Shown one piece after another: positions 41,218-42,504 of a stretch of 42,504 nt of DNA. The notes below the pieces were generated by a model. That model ran no database searches and was not told where the DNA came from. It saw only the letters and a program-made list of their open reading frames with translations. A program made the position numbers and the translations under genes. This DNA is from Thiomargarita sp. (lineage in GTDB: Bacteria; Pseudomonadota; Gammaproteobacteria; Beggiatoales; Beggiatoaceae), in contig DYRG01000023.1 in NCBI GenBank assembly GCA_020718845.1, positions 1 through 42,504 on the forward strand, given 5' to 3'. How positions within the stretch are numbered: the first letter of the stretch is position 1; the number at the start of each line of letters is the position of its first letter.

Positions 41218-41247
41218 AACCTTCTAAATTTTAAAATCTAGGAGGTT
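41218..41247 (+). terminator. Hairpin terminator after slipin
   Basis: AACCTTCTAAATTTT (41218-41232) pairs with AAAATCTAGGAGGTT (41233-41247), with one G-U pair and one mismatch, and a T-rich tail follows. The core matches the amtB terminator at 6518-6557 (24 of 28 positions). Confidence 0.7.
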
Positions 41248-41362
41248 CTCTATTTTTATTAAAATTGTTGTATATTAATGGAGAAAAATTGATTTTAAAT
41301 AGTATTAATTGTTAAATATTTTCTGAAGATATTTGTAACGAGATTTTTTAAAGGAGCTCATG

Positions 41363-42442
41363 ATGAAAAACATTCCAATTACCCCACCGATTGATTTGCC
41401 AAACTTACCAACTTTTGATGTGCCAATGCCACCACCAATGCCGCAATTTAGTGCAGATCAAAAAGAAAATTACTTCAATAAAATCAAAGCATTATTGAAA
41501 CAAAATAATGCGGTATTGGTTGCACATTATTATACCGATGCGGATTTGCAAGCCTTAGCAGAAAAAACGGGTGGTTGTGTTTCTGATTCATTAGAAATGG
41601 CGCGTTTTGGACGTGATCATTCTGCAACCACTTTGATTGTCGCGGGCGTGCGTTTTATGGGAGAAACTGCCAAGATTTTAAGCCCAGAAAAACGGGTTTT
41701 AATGCCGACTTTAAATGCTGAATGTTCCTTAGATTTAAGTTGCCCTGCTGATTTGTTCACGCAATATTGTGATGCTCACCCCGATCATACCGTTGTTGTA
41801 TATGCAAATACTTCTGCGGCAGTGAAAGCACGGGCGGATTGGGTGGTTACATCAAGCATTGCAGTTGATATAGTGGAACATTTAACTGCACAGGGTAAGA
41901 AAGTGTTATGGGCACCCGATAAATACTTAGGTAATTATGTGGAGAGAGTGACGGGTGCAGAAATGATTTGTTGGCAGGGTTCATGTATTGTGCATGAAGA
42001 GTTCAAAAGTAGTGCAATTGCGGATTTGAAAAAAGAGCATCCAGAGGCTGGAATTTTAGTGCATCCAGAATCACCGCCAGAGGTTATTGCAATGGCAGAT
42101 GTGGTGGGTTCTACGAGTCAATTAATTCAAGCCGCACATGATTTGCCAAATAAAACTTTTATTGTTGCAACAGATCGAGGAATTTTCTATAAAATGCGGC
42201 AATTGTCGCCAGAGAAAACCTTTATTGAAGCACCAAATGGTGGCATTGGAGCAACGTGTCGGAGTTGTGCGCATTGTCCTTGGATGGCGATGAATGCGTT
42301 GGATAATTTATTACAAACTTTAGAAACGGATTCAAATGAAATTCACGTTGATCCAGAAATCGGTAAAAAAGCAATGATTCCTTTACAAAGAATGCTCGAT
42401 TTTGCTCAAGCTCGTCGAACTAAAATAAAAGGAAATGCTTAA
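41363..42442 (+). CDS. nadA: Quinolinate synthase NadA
   Basis: De novo NAD synthesis: condenses iminoaspartate with dihydroxyacetone phosphate. Two adjacent ATG codons exist (41360 and 41363). The AAGGAG at 41351-41356 is 3 bases from the first and 6 from the second, so the second is favoured, giving 359 residues. Three cysteines hold the [4Fe-4S] cluster, found in [21 protein letters not shown] and [13 protein letters not shown]. Substrate-binding segments [23 protein letters not shown] and PDKYLGNYV are intact. A Pro-rich N-terminus (residues 6-26) precedes the domain. It stands alone behind the slipin terminator; nadB and nadC are not in the window. Confidence 0.95.
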   Translation: MKNIPITPPIDLPNLPTFDVPMPPPMPQFSADQKENYFNKIKALLKQNNAVLVAHYYTDADLQALAEKTGGCVSDSLEMARFGRDHSATTLIVAGVRFMGETAKILSPEKRVLMPTLNAECSLDLSCPADLFTQYCDAHPDHTVVVYANTSAAVKARADWVVTSSIAVDIVEHLTAQGKKVLWAPDKYLGNYVERVTGAEMICWQGSCIVHEEFKSSAIADLKKEHPEAGILVHPESPPEVIAMADVVGSTSQLIQAAHDLPNKTFIVATDRGIFYKMRQLSPEKTFIEAPNGGIGATCRSCAHCPWMAMNALDNLLQTLETDSNEIHVDPEIGKKAMIPLQRMLDFAQARRTKIKGNA

Positions 42443-42504
42443 ATTTTGGGGGTAGTGATCAAATTGGGATGCTGATTAAATCTATAATTTACTGAAAATA
42501 AACA

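Overview
The window is an AT-rich, gene-dense bacterial chromosome segment. Gene content points to a gammaproteobacterium: twitching-motility ATPases PilT/PilU, a PurE-TsaC pair, HolA, RecN, HemH, AmtB, RsmD, GalU, NadA and a NirN-like heme d1 protein. The combination of several PilT/PilU paralogues, a Hox-type NAD-linked hydrogenase module, a hydrogenase maturation protease, heme d1 biochemistry and AT-rich coding sequence would suit a Thiotrichales/Beggiatoa-like sulfur bacterium. That placement is inference; no rRNA or tRNA gene is present to test it.

Layout. 1-619 (-): 5'-complete, truncated ABC-transporter substrate-binding protein. 806-5053 (+): pilT and two pilU paralogues in tandem, then a coiled-coil protein. 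5054-6250 (-): small DNA-binding-like protein, rsmD, Irr-like Fur regulator. 6568-7866 (-): amtB behind a candidate sigma-54/NtrC promoter. 8108-12239 (+): holA, a repeat-containing secreted protein, purE, tsaC. 12363-15290 (+): pstS behind a Pho box, then two secreted proteins of unknown function, with a 21-codon hydrophobic-peptide ORF on the minus strand between them. 15297-22552 (-): hoxF-hoxU-hoxY, a PAS-GGDEF-EAL gene and recN in one tightly packed operon that lacks hoxH. 22747-29585 (+): hemH, an MscK-like channel, argJ, a hydrogenase maturation protease and a radical-SAM/SPASM protein. 29572-34665 (-): CHASE2-adenylate cyclase, galU and a SLOG-SLATT membrane protein. 34771-36884 (+): a frameshifted SAM hydroxide adenosyltransferase, an ODP-like metallo-beta-lactamase-fold diiron protein and an L,D-transpeptidase. 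37047-39956 (-): a NirN-like cytochrome with a Crp/FNR-type box, and a diheme peroxidase lipoprotein with a Fur box over its promoter. 40101-42442 (+): a small protein, a slipin and nadA.

How the parts connect. Several genes have readable control: Pho box (pstS), sigma-54/NtrC (amtB), Crp/FNR box (nirN-like) and Fur box (peroxidase). Together they describe a cell that adjusts to phosphate, nitrogen, oxygen/nitrogen-oxide and iron status. Two operons deserve most attention. In the first, an NAD-linked diaphorase plus hydrogenase small subunit, without the catalytic large subunit, is translationally coupled to a c-di-GMP enzyme. In the second, a class III cyclase with an extracytoplasmic CHASE2 sensor sits two genes upstream of a SLOG-SLATT protein. 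SLOG domains are predicted nucleotide-ligand sensors and SLATT domains predicted membrane effectors in conflict systems, so a cyclase-to-membrane-effector pathway is conceivable but unproven. No CRISPR array, insertion sequence, tRNA or rRNA was seen.
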